Source: Pararge aegeria (taxonomy: Eukaryota; Arthropoda; Insecta; Lepidoptera; Nymphalidae). Taken from it: a stretch of DNA of 64,000 nucleotides. Under the pieces are notes generated by a model, which saw nothing but the letters and a program-made list of their open reading frames with translations, ran no database searches and was not told the origin of the DNA. Both the position numbers and the translations under genes were made by a program. Position 1 is the stretch's first letter; every line of letters begins with the position of its first letter. The stretch lies in NCBI RefSeq assembly GCF_905163445.1, contig NC_053185.1:11674001-11738000 (forward strand), read 5' to 3'. Of the stretch, positions 21,840 through 33,900 are shown one piece after another.

Positions 21840-22075
21840 ATCATCATCAACCCAGGCCACAATAACGCACGGGTCTCCTCTCAGAATGAGAAGGGTTAAG
21901 GCCGTAGTCCACCACGCTGGCCGAGTGCGGATTGGTGGACTTCACACTTAGTTTATTGAGATCTTTCAGGCAAGCAGGTTTACTCATGATATTTTCCTTC
22001 ACCATTAAACCATTAAAGCAAGTGATATTTAAATTGCTTAAAATTAAAATAATAACTTAGCAACTTAGTATGAGC
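21840..22075 (-). repeat. SINE family B, head missing
   Basis: 'taacgcacgggtctcctctc', 'ccaccacgctggccgagtgc' and 'ttttccttcaccattaaac'. It fades out in the distal body. Confidence 0.85.
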
Positions 22076-22079
22076 TTGT

Positions 22080-24290
22080 TATTGGAAAATCAGAGAAAGT
22101 CACTTAAATTTATTTTATTTAAATATACTTAATTATATTTTATAACGAACTTCTTACTAAATATTCAGCATTCATTTCGGTAAAATGTATAAGTTTACCA
22201 ACAAACGATATTTTAAGCGAAAGACGCGAGGTTTATTCAGAGGAATCAGCATTTTGTCGGTGCTATCAAAGTCGCTATTCTTAGACCTATTTCGTCTTCG
22301 CTCTTCTCAAAACTTAAAATAACACACAAGCTGAAATTTCTAACTGCTACACTCCCAACAGGTTAACCCATCTTAGACTCTACAGACGTTCTACTTAAGC
22401 TTTGGAATTTCTTAAACGATCTCATCAAGACTTTTATCGGCAGATAGAGGATCAAACAGGATGTGACATAGATAAATTGTTAATCCCTCATAGCAGTGGA
22501 TGAAATGGGGTTTGTAAAATTATAGATATTAAAACGCGGGTAGATTAATATGACTCGTAAGGTCGTATAATATGGGATGAAAGTATGTACAGGAAAATAG
22601 TACTATTCAGCAATTTTAGGTGATTAAATTCACGTTATAAATACAAATAATACTACGCGAGGTCCAATGTAAAAACTGTTAGCTAGCCAAATCTGACGAG
22701 ATGGGTATTATTAGTAAGAATGAAACAACGTGACTTACTTGTCTTTCGTCTGAAACTTTCCGTGCAACTGTTGCAAGCCCACAAAATTAAATAACAGAGT
22801 AAAAGCGCACTTCAGCAGTTATACGGACATCTTTAGATAACCCCCGATCCGTGTTTACGTGTTAGCCGGTGTCACGAACCCATATCTGTCTTTATCTTGC
22901 AATTATAAAGAATTCGTTACGTTTCTCTAGAAACTTACGGTTTTCTCTTTCATATTTCAAATTAAATCACTGCATAAATACTTCTGTAGGTATTTATGTT
23001 ACTGGTAAATATTGAGAAAGTTTCGAGTAAATTATAGCAATATAAGAGTTGCAAACTTTCCAACTTAAGTACTTGTTACTTAAATGCAAATGGAAATACA
23101 CATTTTGTGAAATGCGTTTCTATTTATAGTAATAATAAGTTTATTCGCCAAAACACATACAACTCCCCACGGGTTTTAGAACATCTGCATTTAGTTGGGT
23201 AGTACTCAAAGCTGTATTTCGAATACTTCTCCTAGAAAATTCAAATTCCAATTCATATATTCTTTATTCATGTAGGCATACATATATATTTGCATAATTG
23301 TGAGGTGATGGTGATAGCTTCGTTTGCCAAATTTAACCTAAAGCTACGAGGGTTCATAACACGCACTGTTCTAAGAAGAGCCCACAACAAACTTGTCCAG
23401 TATTTTTTTTTGTTATTAACATTAAACGGTCAATTAATATTTAGCTATGAAGTTAGAGCAATTCATACCCAAGCTTTTTTATCGTTTAAGTAATCCATAT
23501 TTTTTTATTCAGAGTAGGCAAATAAGGATGGAATTGCATTTTTATTACTTTTAGCGTTTAATTATAAAACGAATTGTCAATAGAATGTATCCTGTAACAC
23601 ATTTAGTTTGAATTAACTTTCAAGTTTCCCTCCTGTAAAAGCTCAAACTACATTTGTGCCAAGTTGTATTCCCCGAAGAAAAATGTTCGATATTGTGTCA
23701 TAAATTGTAAGGAAGAAGCAATTTAACAAGAACCGTATAACTTGAAGGCGAGGTTCCTGTTTTGTTTCGAAATAATTCGAGTTAGAACACTTTTACACAC
23801 TAGCTACTAAGGCTGCTGTTATTCAAACCACCAAGTCAATTATACGACAAACTTCTAATCAGACCTTAGCAGCCTTTTTTGAATGACGGTGGATATCAAA
23901 TTACGTTCAATTCAATTCGCTTCTTGGTTTTATGGCGTGTTGCTGTACCGACTGAGTACAATTTACTTCGCCAATGTCACGAGGAGACACCCTTTGGAGA
24001 ATGTCCGGTGAGAAAGGCTAATTAATGTCAGTCCAACAATCAATAAAACTCCATAAGAAGCAGGTTTTTAACTCCATTGTGGGTTAGTAACTAGCTTAAA
24101 AACCACCGCATATACATTTTAGTTAAAACTTATTTCAAACTATGTAAATTTTCCATTGAAGTACTGCCAAACCCTTACTTTTATGTATCCTCAGGTGACA
24201 GACGAGATGATGCCACAGATGCTGTATCCTGATGGCAATTAAGGTTCTATGATTCTAAACATAGTTTGATTGCAGTGAAGCAATAGTCTC
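22080..24290. other. No recognised feature
   Basis: AT-rich intergenic or intronic DNA. There are no exon-like blocks with paired splice sites and no repeat that I recognise. Confidence 0.45.
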
Positions 24291-24294
24291 TAAA

Positions 24295-24560
24295 TAAATA
24301 AGAAACTACCCGCAGCTACGCTAACTTGGATTGTCTATACAGTACTGTATCTGTACTGCCCGACTAATGTTGACACCTCCGAAAATGTGATGGACGGTGG
24401 TTGAAAAGCTACCTAACCTACACATCTAATAAAAATAAGCTACAGTTTTTTAAAAAAAGCTCTACACAAAATTTCATTTTAATGCATGGCGCCTTCTGTT
24501 GCTGAATGAATAAAGAACATGCAACATATCAAGTTTATCGAAAATTGCCTTAGCAACCGC
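24295..24560. repeat. Possible Helitron-like remnant
   Basis: 'aactacccgcagctacgcta' and 'gctctacacaaaatttcatt' resemble the ends and interior of Helitron-like repeats. Too diverged to be firm. Confidence 0.25.
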
Positions 24561-25014
24561 ATTGTATTATAGCTATACGTTACGTGTGCCGTTTTGCGAT
24601 CAACTTGAGAGTAAATAGCTACAACAGCCAATGACCATATAAGTACCTACTAAGAATTACATATATACATTGTCAGAAAATAACACAGAGGCTAACCTAA
24701 TAAATATCTAACCTAATAGATATCTAATTACACAAATAGCTATAAAAAAAAATCATTAAAATTTGAGTTATGTTTACTTAACATAACAGCTATGTTATAT
24801 AGTAAGGCTTGCACAATAATAGCCATCTAATTGCAATATGCATTTGCTAATTAGCTATAACTTTTTTTTACTTAAATTTGAGTTGTGTTTAAGAAATTAA
24901 ACGGGAGACAGCTTCTCCTGAGCAATTTCGTTACAGACTTTTGCTCTTAAGATTCTTCTGAGAACAATACCGGAATAATGAAATTTCTGGGCATATATAA
25001 GGTTTGTAAGGATA

Positions 25015-25080
25015 GATGATTGGATGGATAGATGTTTAGATGGATAGATGTTTGGATGGATAGATGGATGGATGGATGTT
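25015..25080 (+). repeat. Microsatellite (GGATGGATAGATG-type)
   Basis: Imperfect tandem ggatggatagatg / ttagatggatagatg units leading straight into the Helitron-like copy. Confidence 0.85.
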
Positions 25081-25665
25081 TGTTACGCTTTAACGCCACA
25101 ACGAATGAACCGATTTGGCTGAAATTTGACAGAAATACCTACAATATAGTCAGGAATAGCTATGGCTTAATGGCTTCTTTTTATCCCGGAAAGCAAACAG
25201 CTTCTACAGGATAGTATCACTATTTTTTCCGAATTTGTCTTTTAGAATCCGCGTAACGGAGTTTTAGATTGACGTGGTTTTTTGGATAGGCATAATTAAA
25301 ATATTTTAAAGCTTTCAAATTTTGTTTGGGTTGAACGCGCTAATCTCAGAAAATGCTGTTTCGTTTTTATTTTTTTATTTGGTAGTTAACAATTATGGCT
25401 ATTATTATGACTATATAACATCACGCTACGACCAATGGCTACTATCATTAATGAGAAATGTTGCAAAAACTGCAAAAAATATCCTTTTTCTGATAGTGCG
25501 ATCGATGATTCTGATGTGTGCGATCGTGAACGGTAAACGACGGAAGTGTGTAGTAAGTATGTCGGACTTTCTTAAAAGTTCTATAAAACAGTCCGCGACA
25601 ACATACGACAATTTTTTGATGTCGACTCATTCGCGGACGAAGTCGCGCGGGGCGGTTGTTACTTA
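25080..25665 (+). mobile_element. Helitron-like element, second copy
   Basis: Same family and order as 6905-7481: 'gaaccgatttggctgaaatt', 'tacctacaatatagtcagga', 'ggaaagcaaacagcttctac', and end 'ttcgcggacgaagtcgcgcg' / 'gggcggttgt'. The usual CTAGT end is lost here. The 114-codon frame at 25322-25666 is part of the element. Confidence 0.6.
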
Positions 25666-25669
25666 AAAC

Positions 25670-26855
25670 GATTCAGTGTTCTTCAAGGATCAAATTGTTG
25701 AAAAGGTTCAATCCGAACAATTAGTTATATTCAGTTGTAAATAAATCATTCGTTTGGATTTGTCTATTCGTTAAGTTACCGGAAGCGTGTTTTTAAAATT
25801 ATATAATGTGAATGTAAAATTTTAATCTTTGTTTGACTTTATGGCAAGTAAATATTTTGAGGATAGGGGTCAAAATGTCTTCTGATATCTGTTACTAAGT
25901 TAAATTCAAGTGAGTAATATGTGAGACTATCTAAAATTCTACGTGTGTTATATTTGGAAGGTATATGAGGCAGAACATCCATGTTAAACGCAGTTAGAAA
26001 ACGATGTTAGAAATTTGGTTCAGTCTAACTGTGAGGTGTAGTATATTTATTTATATATATATATATGGGATATTTTATTTTTATATATATTTTTTTTTGT
26101 TTTGCATATTTTATCGAGCTTAGAAGAATATACTATTTTAATTCAAGAAATTGAAGTTAATTCATGAATTCCGAGCTAGTCGTTATTTCTTAAATTAATC
26201 TTAAATAATAATCATAATTAAAGAAGTTGTGTATTTCTAATATACACTCGTTGAATTAGTTACCTAGTCCTAGGTAGTAGTAGTAGTATGTTTTAATTCG
26301 ATTCAAAAGACACATCCAAAGTTAAACACCTTTATTGGAAAATAAGGTAACGTGATTAGATTTAAGTACACTAGAACAAATTTAAATATGTATTATAAAA
26401 CTGTTTCGAAAAACTGTCTTTCTAAGCCACCTACAAAGTAAAACTACTTTTTAATGGTGAAAATAATTTATTTCAATTAAACCTTGCTAGATTTATTTAT
26501 CATTATGATAATCCTCCTGGCATTGAGCGGGTTTCAGTGACCTGGGGCTGGCAAATGTCACATTAATTACATGAGATCTATCTAGGGTTGACATAACAAC
26601 CAGCCATAGATAATCTGCAGCCTTAGAACAAGGTTTGCTCGCTCGCGATCGAGAAGTCTGAAGCCTACTGGGTAGGTCTGTATTATTCGAGCGATTTCTT
26701 TACAATCCCAAACTTGGAGCCTTGTAGACATAATATTTGAAAGTTAGCTATGTGTGTTCTTAGTTAGCTATGTTAGTTGTTTGAACTGTAACCGTGCATC
26801 GCAGAAATAAATTCCAACCCCAAAATAGTATGAACAGGGGACCACCCCACCCAGA
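25670..26855. other. No recognised feature
   Basis: AT-rich, with short (AT)n near 26045-26065. A moderately GC-rich stretch at 26510-26680 carries no open frame or repeat that I recognise. Confidence 0.4.
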
Positions 26856-26859
26856 TCAT

Positions 26860-26899
26860 AATTTGTTATTGTATATAAGGATATATACAATAACAAATT
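26860..26899. repeat. Perfect hairpin, 18-bp arms
   Basis: aatttgttattgtatata at 26860-26877 is exactly complementary to 26882-26899, with loop agga. Confidence 0.92.
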
Positions 26900-26904
26900 G
26901 ATGA

Positions 26905-27024
26905 TGATCGATCGAGCTGAAATTTTAGCATGATATATAATATGCATCAAGGATTGTTTTTATCTATTTTTAGTTGTTCTCAATAACAATGTGTCACAGC
27001 GAAGCGTGGCAGGGTACAGCTAGT
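26905..27024 (+). repeat. Helitron-like 3' end
   Basis: 'gatcgatcgagctgaaattt' at its start and 'gcgaagcgtggcagggtaca' then gctagt at its end fit a Helitron-like terminus. The palindrome at 26860 lies just before it. Confidence 0.45.
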
Positions 27025-27649
27025 ATATATATAAACATCAAGAATTAAATACTGATACGTTTATGGATTAATATGACTTATTATTTCCTCCTAATGTTTT
27101 AAGAAGTGAGGAAGGGTAGGTAAGTAGGTATACCTAAATAGTTACTAACTATCTTTGCAAATCGGAATTTCGTTACCGTGGCAAAATTACTTACTTAAGG
27201 GTCTTGCTTTTAGTAACGCAAAGTAAACGCGTACGAAATCGCCCCAAGAACAGATAGGTACATAAATACTTACGTGAACCCTGGAAACGTTACATCGCCG
27301 TTTTGACCGTCGTGTAAAAATAAATACGAAAGCAGCTAGGTATTTAACAACGAAATATGTTAAAAATTAATTTCACTAATGGGGCTAGGCTTCACTAATG
27401 GTAACTGCTGTACTTCAACTCTCTCGAACAAATGGTAAAAGACATTTATTTAGAATGCACGTAGTTTGTTCCAGCTAAGTTTCAGCTTCATTTTTAATTT
27501 CGCTGCTTTTATAAAACTCTTTCATATTAAAATGTTAATTTGAAATCCAAACAGTCATTAAAATATAATTGAGTGGAGTCATTCTCTGGAGAAATGTACC
27601 AATTTTAATAAAACAATAGAACTTTTTTCTTAAATATGCAGCAGTTTAC

Positions 27650-27860
27650 CAGAAGCCGAAGCAGATGGTTCTCCTGATGTTAAGTGGAAACCATCGCCCA
27701 TAAAAAGCATGCAAGCACGTCCTGTAATGTGCTGCCCTGTGTCCATCAACTTGAGGCGTACTTAGGAGTTAAACCTTATTAGGCTGTAATAACACTGGCA
27801 ACCATGCCTTTCCGACCGAAACACAGCATTGCAACAATGCTGCTTTCCGATAGAAAAAAA
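27650..27860 (+). repeat. Dispersed repeat R3
   Basis: 'ctcctgatgttaagtggaaa', 'gtccatcaacttgaggcgta', 'aacactggcaaccatgcc' and 'aacacagcattgcaacaatg'. Confidence 0.7.
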
Positions 27861-27896
27861 TTGGTTGTCTGTAAAGGCTTACTGACGATAGGTGAA

Positions 27897-28276
27897 CGTG
27901 ACAACGTCGTAAGAAAATACTGATGGAATGGTTGCATTTTTCAAAAGAAAATTTTAATTTTATTTGTTTGATAGATATTATCGTTGCTATAAACAATTGA
28001 CACCACATTCACTTTTCACTGCACTTCATCCTTGCCGAAAACATGTAAATGTATTATTTTGTATAGAAGCTGTCCACGCGGACGCATAGCTCACTCAAGT
28101 AGGAGAGAGAAAGATGTCGAACGCGGAGGCCGACTGTGCCTCTTTGTCGCTCGTTCCGCGCTCTCGCTTGCACTTCAAGCCTTGAATGGAACGCCTCAGA
28201 GCGAGGTAACGCCGCATACGTTATGTGTTTTTTCGTGCGTGCAGCCGGCTCACTTGAATTATAAGACGTTGTCACG
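27897..28276. other. GC-rich island bounded by a 12-bp inverted repeat
   Basis: cgtgacaacgtc at 27897-27908 is the exact complement of 28265-28276. Between them is a CpG-rich core (28070-28240) with 'cgcggaggccgactgtgcct' and 'gcgctctcgcttgcacttca'. Overlapping open frames on both strands (28032-28322, 28054-28290) are a by-product of the GC content. It could be a DNA-transposon remnant, a promoter or a chance pair. No target duplication is visible. Confidence 0.35.
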
Positions 28277-28388
28277 TCGAAAAACATCACAGAAGCTCTA
28301 CTACTTTAATTCCAGTTGTTAAGATTCATACTCTTATTTTCCTACTGAAACGGTGGGCAACCTGTAATTTTATAACATTTATTATTTG

Positions 28389-28655
28389 ACGGCCGACTGG
28401 CGCAGTGGGCAGCAACCCTGCTTTCTGAGTCCTAGGCCGTGGGTTCGATTCCCACAACTGGAAAATGTTTGTGTGATGAACATGATTGTTTCTGGGTGTT
28501 TATCTGTATAATATTATGAGTATTTATGTGTATTATATTAATAAAAATATTCAACAGCTATCTTAGTACCTATAACACAAGCTACGCTTACTTTGGGGCT
28601 AGATGGCGATGTGTGTATTGTCGTAGTATATTTTAAATTTATTTATTTATTTCAA
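28389..28655 (+). repeat. SINE family A, full length
   Basis: The best-preserved copy: head gccgactggcgcagtgggca, B box gggttcgattcccac, the full body, and 'gtgtgtattgtcgtagtata' with a ttta-rich 3' tail (atttatttatttattt). Confidence 0.95.
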
Positions 28656-28659
28656 GGCC

Positions 28660-29435
28660 TATTCAAAACAAATAGCAAATGCGCAAAAGATAAAATCAGT
28701 TAAAGACATATTCTATTCGTTAGATTTTTTTACTGTAACAAAACGTAAAGATAATAATTAATACAGATTAACAAGCGTTACGAAAGACAAACGATGGAGT
28801 TCATGAAATTTGCCGCAGAACATTGTACATTATAGAACAACTTTTGTTCCTTTTGAAAGACGACCGCTTTTAGACAAGTTTGTAGATTTATCTGTAAAAT
28901 TGTACAACTTTGGTACAACTACATTGTTTCAAAATTAAACCTCATAAAATCTGAGACGGTTTAAGAACGTTTCCACACTAACGGATTCGATATCAGTAGG
29001 TATTGGACGTAAATCGTATTTGATATTATGATCCCGTGGCTGTTTCCGCGTACAATAATTTCGACAGTAATAAATGTTCACGCCGGGTACTCTAGTCTTC
29101 GCTTTTTTTGTAGTCTCTGGAAAGCTAACTCCTCAAGATCAGTGATTTCTACGTTAGAAGTAGATAACATTCACTACTTTTCTGTATCGGCCAGGCATTG
29201 ATGGGAATTCTCACAGTAATCTATTTTGTTTATTTCGTATTCTAAATCTTTTTGAGGGTTGTTTTATTTTTATTTATTTAATTATTGTTTTTTTTTATAT
29301 AACATTTACATTAGTATTTGTATGTTTATATTTATGAATTATATATTATATTTTTGCACATATCTTTAATATATTATGTTTAATATGTACTATGTTATAT
29401 GTTTATTTAATGTTTATTTAGTTAAAATCATACCA
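28660..29435. other. No recognised feature
   Basis: AT-rich. The 29250-29400 part is a long T/A-rich run that may be the untranslated part of the LINE tail that follows. Confidence 0.4.
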
Positions 29436-29439
29436 CCTA

Positions 29440-29600
29440 CCAATTTCCTATAGAATGATCTCGTATGCCTTTGGTTGCCTGGAAGAGATCGCTTTATACC
29501 GATAAAGCTGCCAAATTGTACCTTCTACCTTATTGTGCTGTTATATGTATCTCTGTAAATTTTCTCTGTGTTGTGTATTCATTCATTCATTCGACTTTAG
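29440..29600 (+). repeat. LINE 3' untranslated tail
   Basis: 'ggttgcctggaagagatcgc' and 'taccgataaagctgcc', then 'ttctctgtgttgtgtattca' and (attc)n. This is a well-known lepidopteran retroelement 3' end with its simple-repeat tail. Confidence 0.65.
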
Positions 29601-30469
29601 AGAAACACGATTATTATCATAATTCTTAGCCTATTCATTAGATCTGTTACAATTGCAATGCTGGACACTGGCATCCTCCCTTAAAGCAGTGGTGCTAAAA
29701 TATGCTATGCTATAAAACCCTCTCTCCTATAATGAAGGAACCCTTAAAGGATAGAGGTGTCAGAGCATAAAACAACCTTGTTGCACCAATGTTCGTTGTT
29801 TGACTTAGTGGTTTTGGTAGTCGATTTTTATGTATACGACTACATGAAATAAATTCCACTGGACGCTAAAGTGCAATGTGTGAACATTCAAATGTGGTTT
29901 GTCTCGGAATTACATCCGATACAAAAATCGGATCGGATAATGTGGAAACAGCAAAGAATCCCACAGCTGTTTAACGCTCATTACCGACCTGGGTCCAATT
30001 AATATTTTATAAGTTTTAAAGACCTAACACGAATATTACTAGGTAGGTACCGCTCTAACAATAAAAGTCGATTATTATTAAAAAAAAAAGATTTTAAGGA
30101 AAACTAAGAAAAACGTGGATAGTAAGAAGTATTTAATGACAACAACTATTTTCATCATGAATATATATTAATTAGAGATTTTGCAAAAGAAATATATACG
30201 AAGTTCATGATTAAAATAATCAAAAGATATTAAGTCCTAACGGAAAAGTAGTCCTACGGGAAATATAATATATATCTTGGAAATTGTATTGGAAAAGTTG
30301 CGGGCGGAAATTGTATTTTATATACCAGAACCAGATGTGCGATCTTTGAGCCATGGATAACGCGAGCGAATACACGTTACCTATGAATCACAGTATCGGG
30401 TCATAGCGTAATGGTGAATATCAGTTCTAATCTATACTTTTGTAGGTATTTTGCAAAGTTTATCATCAT

Positions 30470-30655
30470 TCGTCAATATTATTGCTAAACCTCCCGAAGT
30501 TTCCGTTCACCCCAATACCTTTAATATGGGTTCCTTCAAATCAAGAGTAAATAGGCAACTCCTAGGCAAGCGCGCTCCATTTTAGGCCGCATCATCACTT
30601 ATTTTCGGGTGTTATTGCTGTCAAGCGCTAGTCTATAGGTACATCAAAAAAAAAA
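30470..30655 (+). pseudogene. LINE ORF2 C-terminal fragment
   Basis: One frame reads PEVSVHPNTFNMGSFKSRVN then RQLLGKRAPF, the pattern of the last residues of a jockey/CR1-type reverse transcriptase polyprotein. It is followed by 'tgttattgctgtcaagcgct' and a poly-A run at 30644-30659. 5'-truncated. Confidence 0.6.
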
Positions 30656-30659
30656 AAAA

Positions 30660-31060
30660 CTTCCCGAAAGGACTTTAGTACCACAGACCGCATGACTATA
30701 CGTTGCGGCAGGTTATACAGAAGACCGAAGAATACAACCAAACACTGATAAGCGTTTGTAACTATGAGAAAACCTTTGATTCGGGAGTTACCAAGGCTGT
30801 GTTAAGGCAACTGCGGTATTGAAGTGTTTGAACGAAAACGCCACTATGTCAGTCCGAATACAGTATCTAAGTACGAGACAGAGATCCGTAGAAGAAAATT
30901 AGGGTAAAGGAGTGAATGTTAAGGTCTCAAGATGCTGGAAGCGCGACCGAGCACCGGTAAACGGAGCATTAGTCCAGTCCCAACGAGGCGATCCAGGACC
31001 ATGGATTGTGCAAATCCCTACAAAAGACATTGCCATAGATCATTATGATCTGCCCATAAT
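30660..31060 (+). pseudogene. LINE reverse-transcriptase fragment (motif A region)
   Basis: A frame with KGFSTTDRMTIRCGRLY-like text, then QKTEEYNQTLISVCNYEKTF. This corresponds to the RT palm segment ending in the YEKAFDS motif A, in which the catalytic Asp context is eroded. From 30900 it jumps to the C-terminal tail (CWKRDRAPVNGAL), so the middle of the gene is deleted. Abuts the poly-A of the preceding LINE. Confidence 0.65.
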
Positions 31061-31564
31061 ATTACTTATTGTATTGTATTAAATTAAATCTCCATTGAAG
31101 TAATGATTGGTACGACGGATTGAAACTAACGCGGTCAAAAAACAAAACCTCATCAATTTTATAATACCCCAGGCCAAGCGTGTAATCTTTAGCTGAGGAA
31201 TAAATTTCACAGTGTGACAGGTTTGCGAAGTTGTTTGGTGAGCGAAATATGTCAAATTGATGGCCCAGTTTCTAGCGAATTTTCAGCCCGTCTATTATAA
31301 GTCTTTAATTTAATATTATAGAACTTCTCACGTGTGAGCAGTACTCTCCTAATGGACTTTTATGTCTTCTAATATTGTGTACGCAGCCTTAACTAACAAT
31401 TGGCATATCACGTTGCGTCGGCACTTAACGGGCCCTAATGTATCTAAAATGTATCCGTATTTCGCATAAATGTTAGCATAAATGTCACAAGCTCACGACA
31501 TTAGTCGTCACACGTAGGTACATTGCTGGTTAATGATGTACTTTTTTTCCTACTTTATACTTAC

Positions 31565-31706
31565 CGAGCTGTTGCTAGGGATTTTGTCAGTTTTAGTTTT
31601 ACTTTTAATCTATTGGAATTTGGTAGAAATATCTCCAGGTTGTGAGCTATCTCTATGTCAAAGTTCATTATGATTTGTGAAGGTTGAGCCAGACATCGAT
31701 AACAAA
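31565..31706 (-). CDS. Candidate internal exon, unknown protein
   Basis: A 142-base minus-strand block bounded by an excellent acceptor (tctgtatttttcttag) and an excellent donor (gctcg|gtaagt). It stays open throughout in one frame (46 complete codons, starting CYRCLAQPSQIIMNFDIEIA). I do not recognise the residues, and no neighbouring exon is evident. Paired consensus splice sites around an open frame are the only evidence. A chance arrangement or a non-coding transcript is possible. Confidence 0.28.
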
Positions 31707-31825
31707 CTAAGAAAAATACAGACACACACGTACAAATCAACAATACTATGAAAATTAAGTTTTACTTACTATAACACCGCGAAAAGCATGACTTAACATT
31801 GTAAGATCATTTTCATTGTTATCAA

Positions 31826-31970
31826 CATTTCCTGAGGATGCTTTGGTGTCGGAGCGAAACGTGCGTAGGGATTACGTTGCCTATTCGGTGTTGAGTATAA
31901 AGATTGAAGAATTTATAAATGACACCGTATGGATTCTCCTGCTTTTCGCGGAGTAAAGCTAAATTTTCAA
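31826..31970 (+). mobile_element. Inverted-repeat element IR49, truncated copy
   Basis: Aligns to the reverse complement of 49376-49633: 'tcctgaggatgctttggtgt', 'gagtataaagattgaag', 'ggattctcctgcttttcgcg' and gagtaaagct. Only one terminal repeat is retained. Confidence 0.75.
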
Positions 31971-32039
31971 AATGTATGCATCCGGTTTGTTTTTGGTTAC
32001 ATTTGATCTCATCTCGGAGTACCAAGCTCGACTAAATTG

Positions 32040-32530
32040 GTTGTCTATCAGATTGCGTCAACTTCATCTAACATCCTTCTTTTATTATTTTGTTAATAAT
32101 TAACCACCTCGCTCTTATTAATGGGATCGTTTTTGCTTTATTTCTGATTCTACTTCTCGTTCAAACCTTCGGTCCCTTTTTCAAAGAACTTGTACGTGTA
32201 TTAAGTAGAACTTGTATGTGTATTAAGTATTAAAATCCAATTGTGTCTATATTTATCTATATTATATATCTATGTGTATGGACACACTCACTCTTGGCAC
32301 TCATCCCGATATTGACAACGGTTGCCTCAAGGGAGCCTTTGAATGCCTACAATATATTTAATGTAAACTTATTATTGTTTTGTTTCGAGCAATAAAGTGT
32401 TTCTTCTGCTTCTTCTTTTTCTATGGTTCACGCTTCACAGGTTCTGGTGAGTAACAGGGACGCCGCCTACGTCACATACGTTAGAGTGAGATGGTAATAT
32501 AAGAATTAACAGATTTTATTCTGATACTGC
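32040..32530. other. Spacer with retroelement-like 3' tail
   Basis: 32280-32420 holds a stretch ending 'gagcaataaagtgtttcttc' and a ttcttctgcttcttcttt run, which looks like the 3' end of a transcript or retroelement. No open frame precedes it. Confidence 0.3.
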
Positions 32531-32534
32531 TGCT

Positions 32535-32735
32535 GTGCTGTGTGCTGGAATGGCAGCCCCGAACTGGTAAGCGCAGCGTTGGTCGGCCCCCAACGAAATG
32601 GACAGACGACATTAAGCGCGTCGCAGTTAGCCGCTGGATGAAAGCGGCTCAGAACCGTGGAACTTGGAACTCCCTACAAAAGACCTATGTCCAGCAGTGG
32701 ACTTTTATCGGTTGATGTGATGATGATGATGTGAT
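32535..32735 (+). repeat. LINE 3' tail, RTE-like family L1
   Basis: VLEWQPRTGKRSVGRPPTKW is readable, followed by TDDIKRVAVSRW and YVQQWTFIG, then the tgatgatgatgat run. Little damaged over this length, so a fairly recent 5'-truncated insertion. Confidence 0.85.
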
Positions 32736-32739
32736 GATT

Positions 32740-33580
32740 CTGATACGCCGTGCGTATTGTTCCTTAATACAATTTTAAAAGCCCTTAAGGTCTCCAGGAC
32801 AACATTACTTGCGCGTAAGCCGTTGTATTGACTTACTTTACCTTTCAATACTAAGCTATGTTATAAGGCGTTGTGAAGCGAGTGGTGTGAAAAAATTATT
32901 ACATGAAATAAAGCAAGCTATTGTATAGGACCCAGAGTAAACAGTGAAATAGCTATCCATCCATAGATAGGGCGACGATGTATCTAGAAGGGTCTTACCG
33001 GGGACCGAAAGTATTCGGATCATTATGTAACATTGTTGCTCTTTACCGTAGGTATAATCAGGGAGGGTCGTATCCCAAAAAGTTTTACCCCTTCTGTGAT
33101 CATCCGGAATTACGACGATAAAGGTTTATTGATATTTTAAATAAAATCCTAACGACCTTTTTAGTTATTTTTTGATGAACTCTCTGTCTCGTCTCCCTTC
33201 CTGCTAAAATTCTTTGACGGATGTAAGCTCCACACTACTCTGGTCTATAAAAGAACAGGAGTGTGCTCTGTAGGGGAACTTTAATTTGGCTGATTATAGA
33301 GAGAACTAGTTTTAAAGTAACTAATAAACTCCTACGAAAATAATTTAAACTCACTTTAAAAATTAAACGAAAGGCGGGTTTTATCTTTTTTTTTACTGAT
33401 TGAGTTGTTGTTACTTGTAACATATGGCAGGAATTTCTAAGGATACTTGTCTGGTGCAAGGTCTGGTTCGATTACAATTTTAAATTTGGAAATTTTAAAT
33501 AATTATACTTGCATTTAGTAAGGTCATCTGCTTTTAGTCGTTTATAGTTATCACCCTACCGTCAAAGGCGTACTGAAGGA
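32740..33580. other. No recognised feature
   Basis: AT-rich. The 74-codon minus frame at 33235-33459 has no supporting signals. Confidence 0.4.
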
Positions 33581-33589
33581 GATCTGGCT

Positions 33590-33662
33590 CGTTGATCTAG
33601 TGGCTAGCTCGTTCTGCTAAGATCACCAGTTCAATTCCCGGATCAGGCCAAAAATTAAAAGA
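33590..33662 (+). repeat. SINE family C tRNA-like head
   Basis: 'gttgatctagtggctagctc' (A-box-like) and 'accagttcaattcccggatc' (B-box-like) in the right spacing. Only one copy in the window; the tail is not defined. Confidence 0.5.
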
Positions 33663-33739
33663 AATTTGATTTTTCTGTTATGAAATTTTTCTTTACGTCA
33701 AGTGGTCGGTCCCGGTTGTATTATTAGCATCATTTGACA

Positions 33740-33900
33740 AATCAAATCAAATCGAATCCTTTTATTTGCATAAAACATTGTAGGTATACATGTTTAGTCA
33801 TAATATATGACATGCAAATCTTAATTTAAACAAATTCATTTATGTAATAATTAATAAAACATCAAAATAAATAAAATCAAAATAATCGGCTGAATATAAT
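33740..33900 (-). repeat. Reversed retroelement 3' end with (AAATC)n start
   Basis: 'caaatcaaatcaaatcgaat' then 'ccttttatttgcataaaaca', which is the reverse of a lepidopteran LINE 3' tail with a short tandem end. Confidence 0.5.

Noticed and set aside
28032..28322. Overlapping frames on both strands
   Set aside because: By-product of a GC-rich island; neither strand shows a protein pattern.
28389..28460. tRNA gene (A box and B box present)
   Set aside because: The same sequence recurs many times with a common non-tRNA tail. It is the head of SINE family A, and the cloverleaf is not maintained.
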